In this document: piece after piece, positions 1 through 7,390 of the stretch
Numbering within the stretch: the first letter of the stretch is position 1
Layout: each line of letters opens with the position of its first letter
DNA from: Bacteroidales bacterium
GTDB taxonomy: Bacteria > Bacteroidota > Bacteroidia > Bacteroidales > UBA932
DNA length: 64,000 nucleotides
NCBI GenBank assembly: GCA_017534745.1
Contig: JAFXVX010000003.1
Location: forward strand, 62,001 to 126,000
Direction: 5' to 3'
Program-made: the position numbers and the translations under genes
Notes under the pieces: generated by a model
What the model saw: only the letters and a program-made list of their open reading frames with translations
What the model was told of the DNA's origin: nothing
The model's database searches: none

Positions 1-588
1 GGTCACCTGACCGACTATTCCTTCGCTTCCGACGGCTCTTCGACGGACACCCTCCGTTTCAAAGAGTACCTCATCCATAAGGACGCAAAACTGTTCCTCG
101 GAGACGAAATAGGCGTCGGTGCTTCGTACAAGTACGGCGACATGCTCGTCTTCGAGTTCGATTACACCAGGTCCAACTGGAAGGCTTCCGGATTTTCCAA
201 CACATCCACGGGCGTTTACAATGCCTTCTCCAACATCATCGACGAGAACAACGTATTCTCATCCGGCATCGCCCACTCCTTCCGTTTCGGCGCCGAATAC
301 ACCCCGGGCCGCAACGATATCCGCTACTACTACAAGCGCTGTACATACCGCGCAGGAGCCTATTACACAACATCATACTACCGTTTCAACGACCGTCCGG
401 TCAATTCATGGGGTATCACCTTCGGCGCGACCCTGCCGATCTTCAAGGCCTACAACGGCCTGACGCTCGGCGCCGAGGTCGGACAGTCCGGGACCAAGAA
501 GGACGGAGGTATCCGGGAGACCTATTTCGGGCTCAACCTCGGGTTCAATATCTTTGATATATGGTTCCAGAAGCCACGTTACGAGTAG
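1..588 (+). CDS. Outer-membrane beta-barrel protein, 3' part (5' end outside window)
   Basis: The frame is open from base 1 to a TAG at 586-588, so only the C-terminal 195 residues are present. The protein shows alternating hydrophobic/aromatic strands typical of an outer-membrane barrel (for example YYYKRCTYRAGAYY and YFGLNLGFNIFDIWF) and ends in a charged FQKPRYE rather than the usual terminal Phe. The genes that follow (TPR protein, lptC, ppiD) match a common Bacteroidales envelope cluster in which a FadL/OmpP1-like barrel sits upstream. FadL-like identity is inferred from context; I see no specific motif. Fifty-two bases separate it from the next gene and no terminator is visible, so cotranscription is likely. 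Confidence 0.6.
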   Translation, partial: GHLTDYSFASDGSSTDTLRFKEYLIHKDAKLFLGDEIGVGASYKYGDMLVFEFDYTRSNWKASGFSNTSTGVYNAFSNIIDENNVFSSGIAHSFRFGAEYTPGRNDIRYYYKRCTYRAGAYYTTSYYRFNDRPVNSWGITFGATLPIFKAYNGLTLGAEVGQSGTKKDGGIRETYFGLNLGFNIFDIWFQKPRYE

Positions 589-640
589 TTAGCACGGTAT
601 TTGAAAAACAGCCCCCACGATAAACTAAAACACCAGCGAT

Positions 641-1978
641 ATGAAAAAGTCAGTATTCTTCTTACTTGCCGCCGCCATTACGATTTTTGCCGGCAAGGAC
701 GCTTTCGCTCAGGGAAAGTTCGGCCGCGACAGCGCGGAGTGCATAAAGTACCTCTCCTACTACCAGGAGTACTACAAGCAGAAAAATTATGATTCCGCCA
801 TCCCCAACTGGAGGAAGGCCTATTCGATATGCCCTCCTACGGCGGCCCAGAAGATGTTTACCGAAGGATCGACCCTCCTGACAAGGGTTATCAGCAAGAC
901 CAAGGACGCTGCCGAACGCGCCGCCGTGGTCGATACCCTCCTGGCCCTGCAGGACACCCGCCTGAAGTACTACCCGACCTACAAGGGAGCATCCCAGGCG
1001 CCCACCATCCTCAACAACAAGGGCACATATATCCTCAACTACAAGAGCGCCGACCAGAAGTACGTCTATGAGCAGATGACGGACATCATCAATAAGATCG
1101 GCTCAAAGGCCCGTCCGAACATCCTGTTCAATGCCATGCAGTCTTCGATCAACCTCTACAAGGACGGTAAGCTGTCCGCCGACGAGGTCATCGAGAACTA
1201 CAATAAGCTGACGGCCCTTCTCGACGAGGTCGAGCCCAAGACCGACGCCGAGGCTGAGGATTACAAGAAGGTGAAGGCCAACATCCAGAGTATCTTTGTC
1301 GAAAGCAAGGTCGCTTCCTGCGAGAACATCATCAAGATCTTCACCCCCCGCTACGAGGCGAATCCCAACGACCTCGCAGTCGTGACCAATATAGTGAAGC
1401 TGATGAGCTCCGCCGACAACTGCCTCGACAACGACCTCTATCTCAAGGCCGTGACTTCGATGCACAAGCTCGATCCTTCCTACAAGTCTGCCTACTTCCT
1501 CTACAAACTCAACGCTGCGCGCGACAACTACGCCGCCGCGATCCAGTACCTGCAGGATGCGATCAACTTTGAGGAGTCCGACGCCCAGACCGATTCCGAC
1601 TACTACCTCGAGATGGCGGTTTACGCCCTCAAGAACGGACAGAAGGCAAAGGCGTACGAGGCCGCGAGGAAGGCCGAGTCGCTCGCCGACAGCAACGACG
1701 GCAAGGCTTACATGCTTATGGGAGACATCTGGATGGGCACCGCCTGCGGCGGAAACGAAATCACCTCCAGAGCCAAGTACTGGGTGGCGGCCGACTACTA
1801 CATGAAGGCCAAGGCTGCCGATCCTTCGCTCGCCGATGATGCGTCCCGCAAGGCCGGCTCCTGCAGCGTTTACTACCCTGCTACCGCCGACGCTTTCATG
1901 TACGACCTCACCAACGGTCAGTCCTACACGGTTTCCTGCGGCGGTATGACCGCGACAACAACAGTCAGGACAAGGTAG
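641..1978 (+). CDS. Exported tetratricopeptide-repeat protein
   Basis: 445 residues beginning with a clear signal peptide (MKKSVFFLLAAAITIFAG, likely cleavage after DAFA). The mature part is helical, with TPR-like stretches such as SYYQEYYKQKNYDSAIPNWRK near residue 45 and repeated A-x-x-Y helices between 290 and 400 (DNYAAAIQYLQDAINFEES, KAYEAARKAESL). It probably acts as a periplasmic or outer-membrane scaffold. It lies between a barrel gene and lptC, with only one base before the lptC start, so it is part of an envelope operon. No enzymatic motif was seen. The last 40 residues, rich in Thr and Tyr, look like a separate small tail. Confidence 0.7.
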   Translation: MKKSVFFLLAAAITIFAGKDAFAQGKFGRDSAECIKYLSYYQEYYKQKNYDSAIPNWRKAYSICPPTAAQKMFTEGSTLLTRVISKTKDAAERAAVVDTLLALQDTRLKYYPTYKGASQAPTILNNKGTYILNYKSADQKYVYEQMTDIINKIGSKARPNILFNAMQSSINLYKDGKLSADEVIENYNKLTALLDEVEPKTDAEAEDYKKVKANIQSIFVESKVASCENIIKIFTPRYEANPNDLAVVTNIVKLMSSADNCLDNDLYLKAVTSMHKLDPSYKSAYFLYKLNAARDNYAAAIQYLQDAINFEESDAQTDSDYYLEMAVYALKNGQKAKAYEAARKAESLADSNDGKAYMLMGDIWMGTACGGNEITSRAKYWVAADYYMKAKAADPSLADDASRKAGSCSVYYPATADAFMYDLTNGQSYTVSCGGMTATTTVRTR

Positions 1979-1979
1979 T

Positions 1980-2612
1980 TTGAAAGCCCCGTCGAAAATA
2001 CTGATGACGATGGCAACCGCTGCGGCGGTTGCTTTCGTCGTTTATTCATGCAGGGGCAAACTCTCCGAAGCGGAGAAACTGGACCTCTCAGTGACGCCGC
2101 TCCAGAGGGTGGACAGCATGTTCTTCGTGCAGACGGAAAACGGCCGTCTCAAACTTCGCGTCGAGGCTGGCGCGATGGAAAAGTATGAGACGGATTCGCT
2201 TGACTATGAGCTGTTTCCCGAAGGGTTCAACCTCTACGGATACGCTTCCGACGGCAATCTCGAAACGATTATCGTCGCGGACGAGGCGCGTCACGACAGG
2301 AAGGACCGGGGCGGAAAAAGCGAGATATGGAAAGCCTACGGCCACGTCGTGGTGCGCAACGTCATCAAGCAGGAGAGGATAGAGACAGACACGCTCTACT
2401 GGGACCAGGTTGCACAGGAAATCTACACCGACTGCTACGTAAAACTCTTCTCCCCGAGCGGATTCATGCAGGGATACGGCATGCGCTCCGATGAAATGGC
2501 TCGTAACTCCATAGTCCACAGACCGTTCGACAGCTACGGCGTGGTGGTGCAGGATTCGACGGAAGTGGTGATAGACACGGCCAACTTTATAGGCCCTTTG
2601 CTAAAAAAATAG
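1980..2612 (+). CDS. lptC: LPS export ABC transporter periplasmic protein LptC
   Basis: 210 residues. LptC is the bitopic or lipid-anchored periplasmic subunit that passes lipopolysaccharide from LptB2FG towards LptA. Here the N-terminus has a basic start, a hydrophobic stretch and a lipobox ending VVYSC (Cys24), so it is probably a lipoprotein. The fold is visible as short beta repeats (GFNLYGYASDG, TDTLYWDQVAQEIYTD) of the OstA/LptC jellyroll. I chose the TTG at 1980, one base after the TPR gene stop, because it restores the MKAPSK basic n-region; the ATG at 2004 would remove it. Family assignment rests on length, lipobox, repeats and neighbours. Confidence 0.75.
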   Translation: MKAPSKILMTMATAAAVAFVVYSCRGKLSEAEKLDLSVTPLQRVDSMFFVQTENGRLKLRVEAGAMEKYETDSLDYELFPEGFNLYGYASDGNLETIIVADEARHDRKDRGGKSEIWKAYGHVVVRNVIKQERIETDTLYWDQVAQEIYTDCYVKLFSPSGFMQGYGMRSDEMARNSIVHRPFDSYGVVVQDSTEVVIDTANFIGPLLKK

Positions 2613-2676
2613 CAGAATAAGATAAAAATTGTTATCTTCGCACCCTTGTTTAAGAATTAGATAAAAAACAGATAAA

Positions 2677-4779
2677 ATGGCAGTTCTTGAAAAACTTCGC
2701 GGATGGGGCATCGTCCTTTCGATTCTTGTCGCCCTCCCGCTATTACTGTTCATCATCGACCCGAGCCAGGTGATCCAGGCTGTCGAGTCGCTTTCGTCCA
2801 AATATGATGTGGGAGTAATTTCCGGCAAATCAATATCTTATGTTGATTTCCAGCAGGAAGTGGACCGTTTCGGAAAGCTTCACGAGATGATGACCGGATC
2901 TTCAGCATCCTCCGAGGAAGCCCAGAAGCAGGTGAGGGACGCCGCATGGCAGTCGCTCATCGATAAGCACCTCTTCCTCAAGAATGCGCAGGCCGCCGGC
3001 ATCAATGTCGGCCTGGCCGAGATGTCCGAGCTGACCCGCGGCGGCGAGTCCCCCATCATCTCCGGCAACCCCGCATTTGCCGGCGAGGATGGTTCTTTCT
3101 CCTCCGAGGCCCTCTCGGAATTCGTCGGAAACATTGAAAGCGACGCTTCCGGAAACATGAAGCTCTACTGGGATTACATCCAGAGCGCAGTTTACACCGC
3201 CCAGTACTACAACAAGTACAATGCGCTGTTCACCGCCGCCGACATTGAGAATCCCCTGATGAAGTCGAAGGCCATCGAGGAGAACAACGTCGCCTCCGAC
3301 GTCGATTTCGTGATGGCTCCCCACAGCTATGTGAAGGACACCACGATCGTCATCGCCGACGCCGCCATCAAAAAGTACTACGCTGACCATAAGGACAACT
3401 TCCGCCAGCAGGCTTCAAGGGACATTGAATATGTTGTGTATCAGGTCGTTCCTTCCGCTGCTGATATTGAGAAGCAGACCGCTGAGTTCGACGCTCTCCA
3501 CGGCGAGTTTGCCTCTTCGGACAACCTCAAGGCCTTCCTCCAGCGCAACTCAGACCGCCAGCTTTCTGCGAAGTGGTACAAGGAGGGCGACCTCCGCAGC
3601 GTCGCCCGCGAGGTGGACGAGTTCGTCGCCGGAAACGGCGTCGGTGCGGTTTCTCCCGTCATCCGTTCGGGCAACTCCCTGTTTGCCGCGAAGGTGACCG
3701 ATGCGAAGAGCCTCCCGGTGAGCGCCGACGTGCGCTACATCGTGATTTCCGGTGACAACGCGCAGCACAGGGCCGACAGCCTTGTCAAGGTCCTGCGCGG
3801 CGGCGCCGACTTCCAGACCGTGGCCATCCTCCACGGCGCTTCCGGCTCTGTGGAGCCCGGGGTCCAGGGCACGACCTTCCGTTACAACAACGTTCCTGAA
3901 GGCCTCGAGTCCGTGATTACCGCAAAGAAGGGTGTTCCTTACACTGTCTCCGTTCCCGGCGGCGCCTACATCCTTGAGGTGACCGGTTTCGGCGAGAACG
4001 CTTCCATGAAGCAGGCCGCCATCTTCGAGAAGGAGATTGTCGCCAGCCAGGAGACGTTCAACGCCTATTACAACCACGCGAACCGTCTTTCGACCCTCGC
4101 CGGAGGTTCTGTCAAGAACTTCTCCGCCGCGGTCGATTCTCTCGCGAAGATGCCTAACGCCGTTGCCGCGACCTATGCGCATCCTATGACCGTCTATGAG
4201 AGCACCGATTCCTACGGCGCCATAGACCACGCCAAGGAAGTGACCCGCTGGGCGTTCGACAACAAGCCCGGCAAGGTCTCCGGCATCATCACCGTGGGCA
4301 ACAACAGCTTCTTCGTGGTCGCTCTCAAGGCCGCCCACAAGGAGGGCATAGCCCCCGTGGCGGAGGTTTCCGAGACGATTAAGAACAGGCTGTATGCCGA
4401 GGAGTACGCCAAGAAGCACGTTTCCGAGATTGCCGAGAAGATTGCCGGCAAGACCGATCTCGAGTCTATCGCCGAGGCCCTCGGTACGACCGTGAGCTCT
4501 CAGAGCGGTATCTCCTTCGCGACCCTCGGATCCCGTCAGAACGATCCTAAGTTCATCGGCGCAGTCGTTGCCGCCAAGGAAGGTGAGATCACCGGCCCCG
4601 TCGCCGGCAACTTCGGCACCTATGTGTTCAAGGTGACCGGCCGCGAGACCCTCTCGCACTACACCGAGGACGACGCCGTCCAGGCAAGGGAGCAGATTGC
4701 GGGCTACAAGACCCAGATGCTCGTTCCCGTGATGATGGAGGACGCCGACGTAAAGGACAACAGGGCAAGATTTTATTAG
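2677..4779 (+). CDS. ppiD: Membrane-anchored peptidyl-prolyl isomerase PpiD/SurA-like
   Basis: 700 residues. A short cytoplasmic start ([10 protein letters not shown]) is followed by one transmembrane helix (about residues 11-28) and a large periplasmic part. A SurA_N-type helical domain starts near residue 45 ([17 protein letters not shown]) and a parvulin-like segment lies around 345-445 ([29 protein letters not shown]). PpiD-type proteins help outer-membrane proteins fold at the inner-membrane exit. An AT-rich 64-bp gap upstream holds a near -7 box (TATCTTCG, 2633-2640), so the gene may have its own promoter as well as lptC read-through. The divergent parvulin core may lack isomerase activity, as in other PpiD proteins. 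Confidence 0.8.
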   Translation: MAVLEKLRGWGIVLSILVALPLLLFIIDPSQVIQAVESLSSKYDVGVISGKSISYVDFQQEVDRFGKLHEMMTGSSASSEEAQKQVRDAAWQSLIDKHLFLKNAQAAGINVGLAEMSELTRGGESPIISGNPAFAGEDGSFSSEALSEFVGNIESDASGNMKLYWDYIQSAVYTAQYYNKYNALFTAADIENPLMKSKAIEENNVASDVDFVMAPHSYVKDTTIVIADAAIKKYYADHKDNFRQQASRDIEYVVYQVVPSAADIEKQTAEFDALHGEFASSDNLKAFLQRNSDRQLSAKWYKEGDLRSVAREVDEFVAGNGVGAVSPVIRSGNSLFAAKVTDAKSLPVSADVRYIVISGDNAQHRADSLVKVLRGGADFQTVAILHGASGSVEPGVQGTTFRYNNVPEGLESVITAKKGVPYTVSVPGGAYILEVTGFGENASMKQAAIFEKEIVASQETFNAYYNHANRLSTLAGGSVKNFSAAVDSLAKMPNAVAATYAHPMTVYESTDSYGAIDHAKEVTRWAFDNKPGKVSGIITVGNNSFFVVALKAAHKEGIAPVAEVSETIKNRLYAEEYAKKHVSEIAEKIAGKTDLESIAEALGTTVSSQSGISFATLGSRQNDPKFIGAVVAAKEGEITGPVAGNFGTYVFKVTGRETLSHYTEDDAVQAREQIAGYKTQMLVPVMMEDADVKDNRARFY

Positions 4780-4782
4780 AAT

Positions 4783-5886
4783 ATGTCCCTGAAATGCGGC
4801 ATAGTTGGACTTCCTAATGTGGGGAAGTCCACTTTGTTTAACTGCGTCAGCTCTTCGCGGGCGCAGAGCGCCAATTTTCCCTTTTGCACGATAGAGCCGA
4901 ACCTTGGTTCGACGGCGGTCCCGGACAAGCGCCTGGACGTGCTCAGCGAGATATGCAAGCCGCAGAGGACTATCCCGGCCACGGTCGATATCGTCGATAT
5001 CGCCGGCCTGGTCCGGGGCGCCTCCCGCGGCGAGGGCCTGGGGAACCAGTTCCTTGCGAACATCCGTGAGACGGATGCTATCCTCCATGTGCTGCGCTGC
5101 TTCGACGACGGGAACGTCGTCCACGTGGACGGCAGCGTGGATCCTGTCCGCGACAAGGAAGTCGTTGACACAGAGCTTCAGATCAAGGATCTTGAGACGG
5201 TAGAGAATCGTATCAAGAAGGTTGAAAAGCAGGCGACAACCGGTGGCGACAAGGACGCTAAAAAGCTCCTGTCGCTCCTTCTGCGCTACCGCGAGGCCCT
5301 TTCCGCCGGCAAGTCCTGCCGGACGGTGGTCCCGGAGAACGCAGAGGAGGAGCAGATGCGCCACGACCTTTTCCTCCTGACTGACAAACCCGTGCTCTAC
5401 GTTTGCAACGTCGATGACGCCTCTGCGGTGAGCGGCAACGCCTACGTGGACGCAGTCCGCGAGGCCGTCAAGGACGAGAACGCCGGCGTGCTGGTGCTCG
5501 CTGCCAAGACTGAGGCGGAGATTGCCGAGATCGAGGAATACGAGGACCGGCAGATGTTTATCGAGGAGATGGGGCTCAAGGAGTCGGGCGTTGTCCGGCT
5601 CATCCAGAGCGCCTATTCCCTCCTCGGCCTCCAGACCTTCTTCACAGCAGGGGCGGACGAGTGCCGTGCCTGGACTATCCGGAAGGGCGACAAAGCCCCG
5701 AAGGCGGCGGGAGTCATCCACACCGACTTCGAGAAGGGCTTCATCCGCGCCGAGGTTATGAAATACGACGATTTCGTCACTCTCAAGACCGAGGCCGCGG
5801 TGCGCGCCGCCGGCAAGATGGCCGTCGAGGGGAAGGAATATGTGGTGCAGGACGGCGACATTATGCACTTCCTGTTCAACGTATAA
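4783..5886 (+). CDS. ychF: Redox-regulated ATPase YchF (Obg family)
   Basis: 367 residues, the usual length for YchF. The G1 motif is GLPNVGKST (residues 9-17), G3 is [10 protein letters not shown], and the base-recognition region is CNVDD in place of a GTPase NKxD, which is the YchF feature that favours ATP. The C-terminal TGS domain includes [20 protein letters not shown] and ends [19 protein letters not shown]. YchF binds ribosomes and is linked to oxidative-stress responses. It starts three bases after ppiD and probably shares its transcript. No departures from the family are visible. Confidence 0.95.
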   Translation: MSLKCGIVGLPNVGKSTLFNCVSSSRAQSANFPFCTIEPNLGSTAVPDKRLDVLSEICKPQRTIPATVDIVDIAGLVRGASRGEGLGNQFLANIRETDAILHVLRCFDDGNVVHVDGSVDPVRDKEVVDTELQIKDLETVENRIKKVEKQATTGGDKDAKKLLSLLLRYREALSAGKSCRTVVPENAEEEQMRHDLFLLTDKPVLYVCNVDDASAVSGNAYVDAVREAVKDENAGVLVLAAKTEAEIAEIEEYEDRQMFIEEMGLKESGVVRLIQSAYSLLGLQTFFTAGADECRAWTIRKGDKAPKAAGVIHTDFEKGFIRAEVMKYDDFVTLKTEAAVRAAGKMAVEGKEYVVQDGDIMHFLFNV

Positions 5887-5907
5887 CCAACGTAAAACCC
5901 ACATAAT

Positions 5908-7302
5908 ATGTCGATTTTCAACTTTTTCAGAGTCAGCGGGCCGGCCGCTTCGATGCTCCCCGCTGAACTGGTTGACAAGAAGTACCGCAGGTTGAGGTTC
6001 CAGACCTTCCTTGCGGGTACTTTCGGCTATGCGCTCTATTACGTCTGCCGCCTGTCGATGGGCGTGATGAAGCAGCCGCTCATCGATGCGGGCCTTCTGA
6101 ACGCTACCCAGCTCGGTATCATCGGCGCCTGCCTCTACTGGGCCTACGCCTGCGGCAAGTTCGTCAACGGATTCCTCTGCGACGGCTCCAATATCAAGAA
6201 ATTCATGGCCACCGGACTCATCATATCGGTTGCCATGAACTTTACGATGGGCGTCCTCGGCGTCAGCGCGCTCAACGGCGGATTCTTCTCGTCCATCCTG
6301 TTCGTGAGTTTCGCCGTCTGCTGGGCCATCAACGGCTGGGCGCAGTCAATGGGCGCCCCGCCGGCAATCATCGGCCTTTCCAGGTGGTATCCGCTGAAGA
6401 TACGAGGCACGTTCTACGGATTCTTCAGTGCGTCCCACAACATCGGCGAGGGCCTGTCATTCGTCTTCGTCGGCATGCTCGTGGCATCCTTCGGCTGGAA
6501 GTGGGGCTTCTTCGGAGCCGCACTCGCCGGTGCTCTCGGCGTGCTGCTCATCCTCCTGTTCCTCCACGACACCCCCGAGAGCAAGGGACTTCCGCCCATC
6601 GAGGTTCTCGCGGGTGAGGCCAAGGAGGAGGCGAGCCTTTCTCCCGAGGAGAAGAGGGCGCAGACAAGCCGTATGCAGAAGGCGGTCATCAAGAACCCAG
6701 GTGTGTGGATTCTCGCTCTTGCCAGCGCGTTCATGTACATGAGCCGCTACGCGATCAACGAGTGGGGTACCATTTTCCTCCAGGAGGCCAAGGGGTATTC
6801 CCTGGGCGAAGCGGCTACAATTATCGGCATCAACCCGATATTCGGTATCATCGGTACCGTGGTTTCCGGTTGGCTGTCCGACTTTGTGTTCAAGGGCGAC
6901 CGCAAGTATCCGGCCTTCGTGTCGGGTATCCTTGAGGCCATCGCTCTGGCACTGTTCCTCTTCGGCGGCCCGGCCAGGTGGGTCAACATCCTCGCGATGG
7001 TGCTCTTCGGCATCGCCATCGGCGTCCTGATCAGCTTCCTCGGCGGCCTTATGGCGGTGGATCTCGTTCCCCGTCAGGCAACCGGTGCGGCTCTCGGTAT
7101 CGTCGGTATGGCATCCTATGCTGCTGCAGGTCTGCAGAATGTCGTGACCGGTCTGCTGCTCGACGGCAACATCGTCACGAACGCCGCCGGCGCCCAGGTC
7201 CACGACTTCACCTATGTGAGCTGGTTCTGGCTCGGCGCGGCCTGCATCTCCTTCCTCCTCCCGGTGCTCAACTGGAGGCGTAAAAAACAGGAAATTGTTT
7301 AA
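5908..7302 (+). CDS. MFS organophosphate:phosphate antiporter (GlpT/UhpT family)
   Basis: 464 residues with about twelve hydrophobic helices. Two substrate-binding arginines of the GlpT/UhpT family are conserved in context: YYVCR in helix 1 and YMSRYAINEWG in helix 7. The central loop also carries the family pattern DTPESKGLPPIE. The protein should exchange a phosphorylated small molecule (glycerol-3-phosphate or a hexose phosphate) for phosphate across the inner membrane, but the substrate cannot be told from sequence. It starts 21 bases after ychF. The 81 bases that follow contain a T-rich run and a hairpin over the next start codon. Confidence 0.85.
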   Translation: MSIFNFFRVSGPAASMLPAELVDKKYRRLRFQTFLAGTFGYALYYVCRLSMGVMKQPLIDAGLLNATQLGIIGACLYWAYACGKFVNGFLCDGSNIKKFMATGLIISVAMNFTMGVLGVSALNGGFFSSILFVSFAVCWAINGWAQSMGAPPAIIGLSRWYPLKIRGTFYGFFSASHNIGEGLSFVFVGMLVASFGWKWGFFGAALAGALGVLLILLFLHDTPESKGLPPIEVLAGEAKEEASLSPEEKRAQTSRMQKAVIKNPGVWILALASAFMYMSRYAINEWGTIFLQEAKGYSLGEAATIIGINPIFGIIGTVVSGWLSDFVFKGDRKYPAFVSGILEAIALALFLFGGPARWVNILAMVLFGIAIGVLISFLGGLMAVDLVPRQATGAALGIVGMASYAAAGLQNVVTGLLLDGNIVTNAAGAQVHDFTYVSWFWLGAACISFLLPVLNWRRKKQEIV

Positions 7303-7361
7303 GGGTAGTTGAAAATCAGGGTACCCCCAAAAAGATTTTTTGTTTTTTAAACTGAAATTGG

Positions 7362-7390
7362 TTCCCATGGCCTATATTGCGCCATGGGAA
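7362..7390 (+). promoter_or_regulatory. 10-bp perfect inverted repeat over the endonuclease start codon
   Basis: TTCCCATGGC (7362-7371) and GCCATGGGAA (7381-7390) are perfect inverse complements separated by nine bases. The second arm contains the ATG at 7384 and the loop holds a near -7 box (TATATTGC, 7373-7380). It could be a translational hairpin or an operator. Alternatively, if the box is used, the start site would fall near 7387 and translation would begin at the ATG at 7417. Confidence 0.45.

Noticed and set aside
1924..1960. Possible palindromic-element remnant around GGCGGTATGACCGCGAC
   Set aside because: Shares only GGTATGAC with the element end and lacks the CTCGG and GGAGAT parts; chance similarity.
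3550..5904. 784-codon open frame on the minus strand opposite ppiD and ychF
   Set aside because: It spans two clear plus-strand genes and their junction, and its translation is rich in Leu, Val, Asp, Gly and His from antisense GC-rich codons. It has no recognisable domain.
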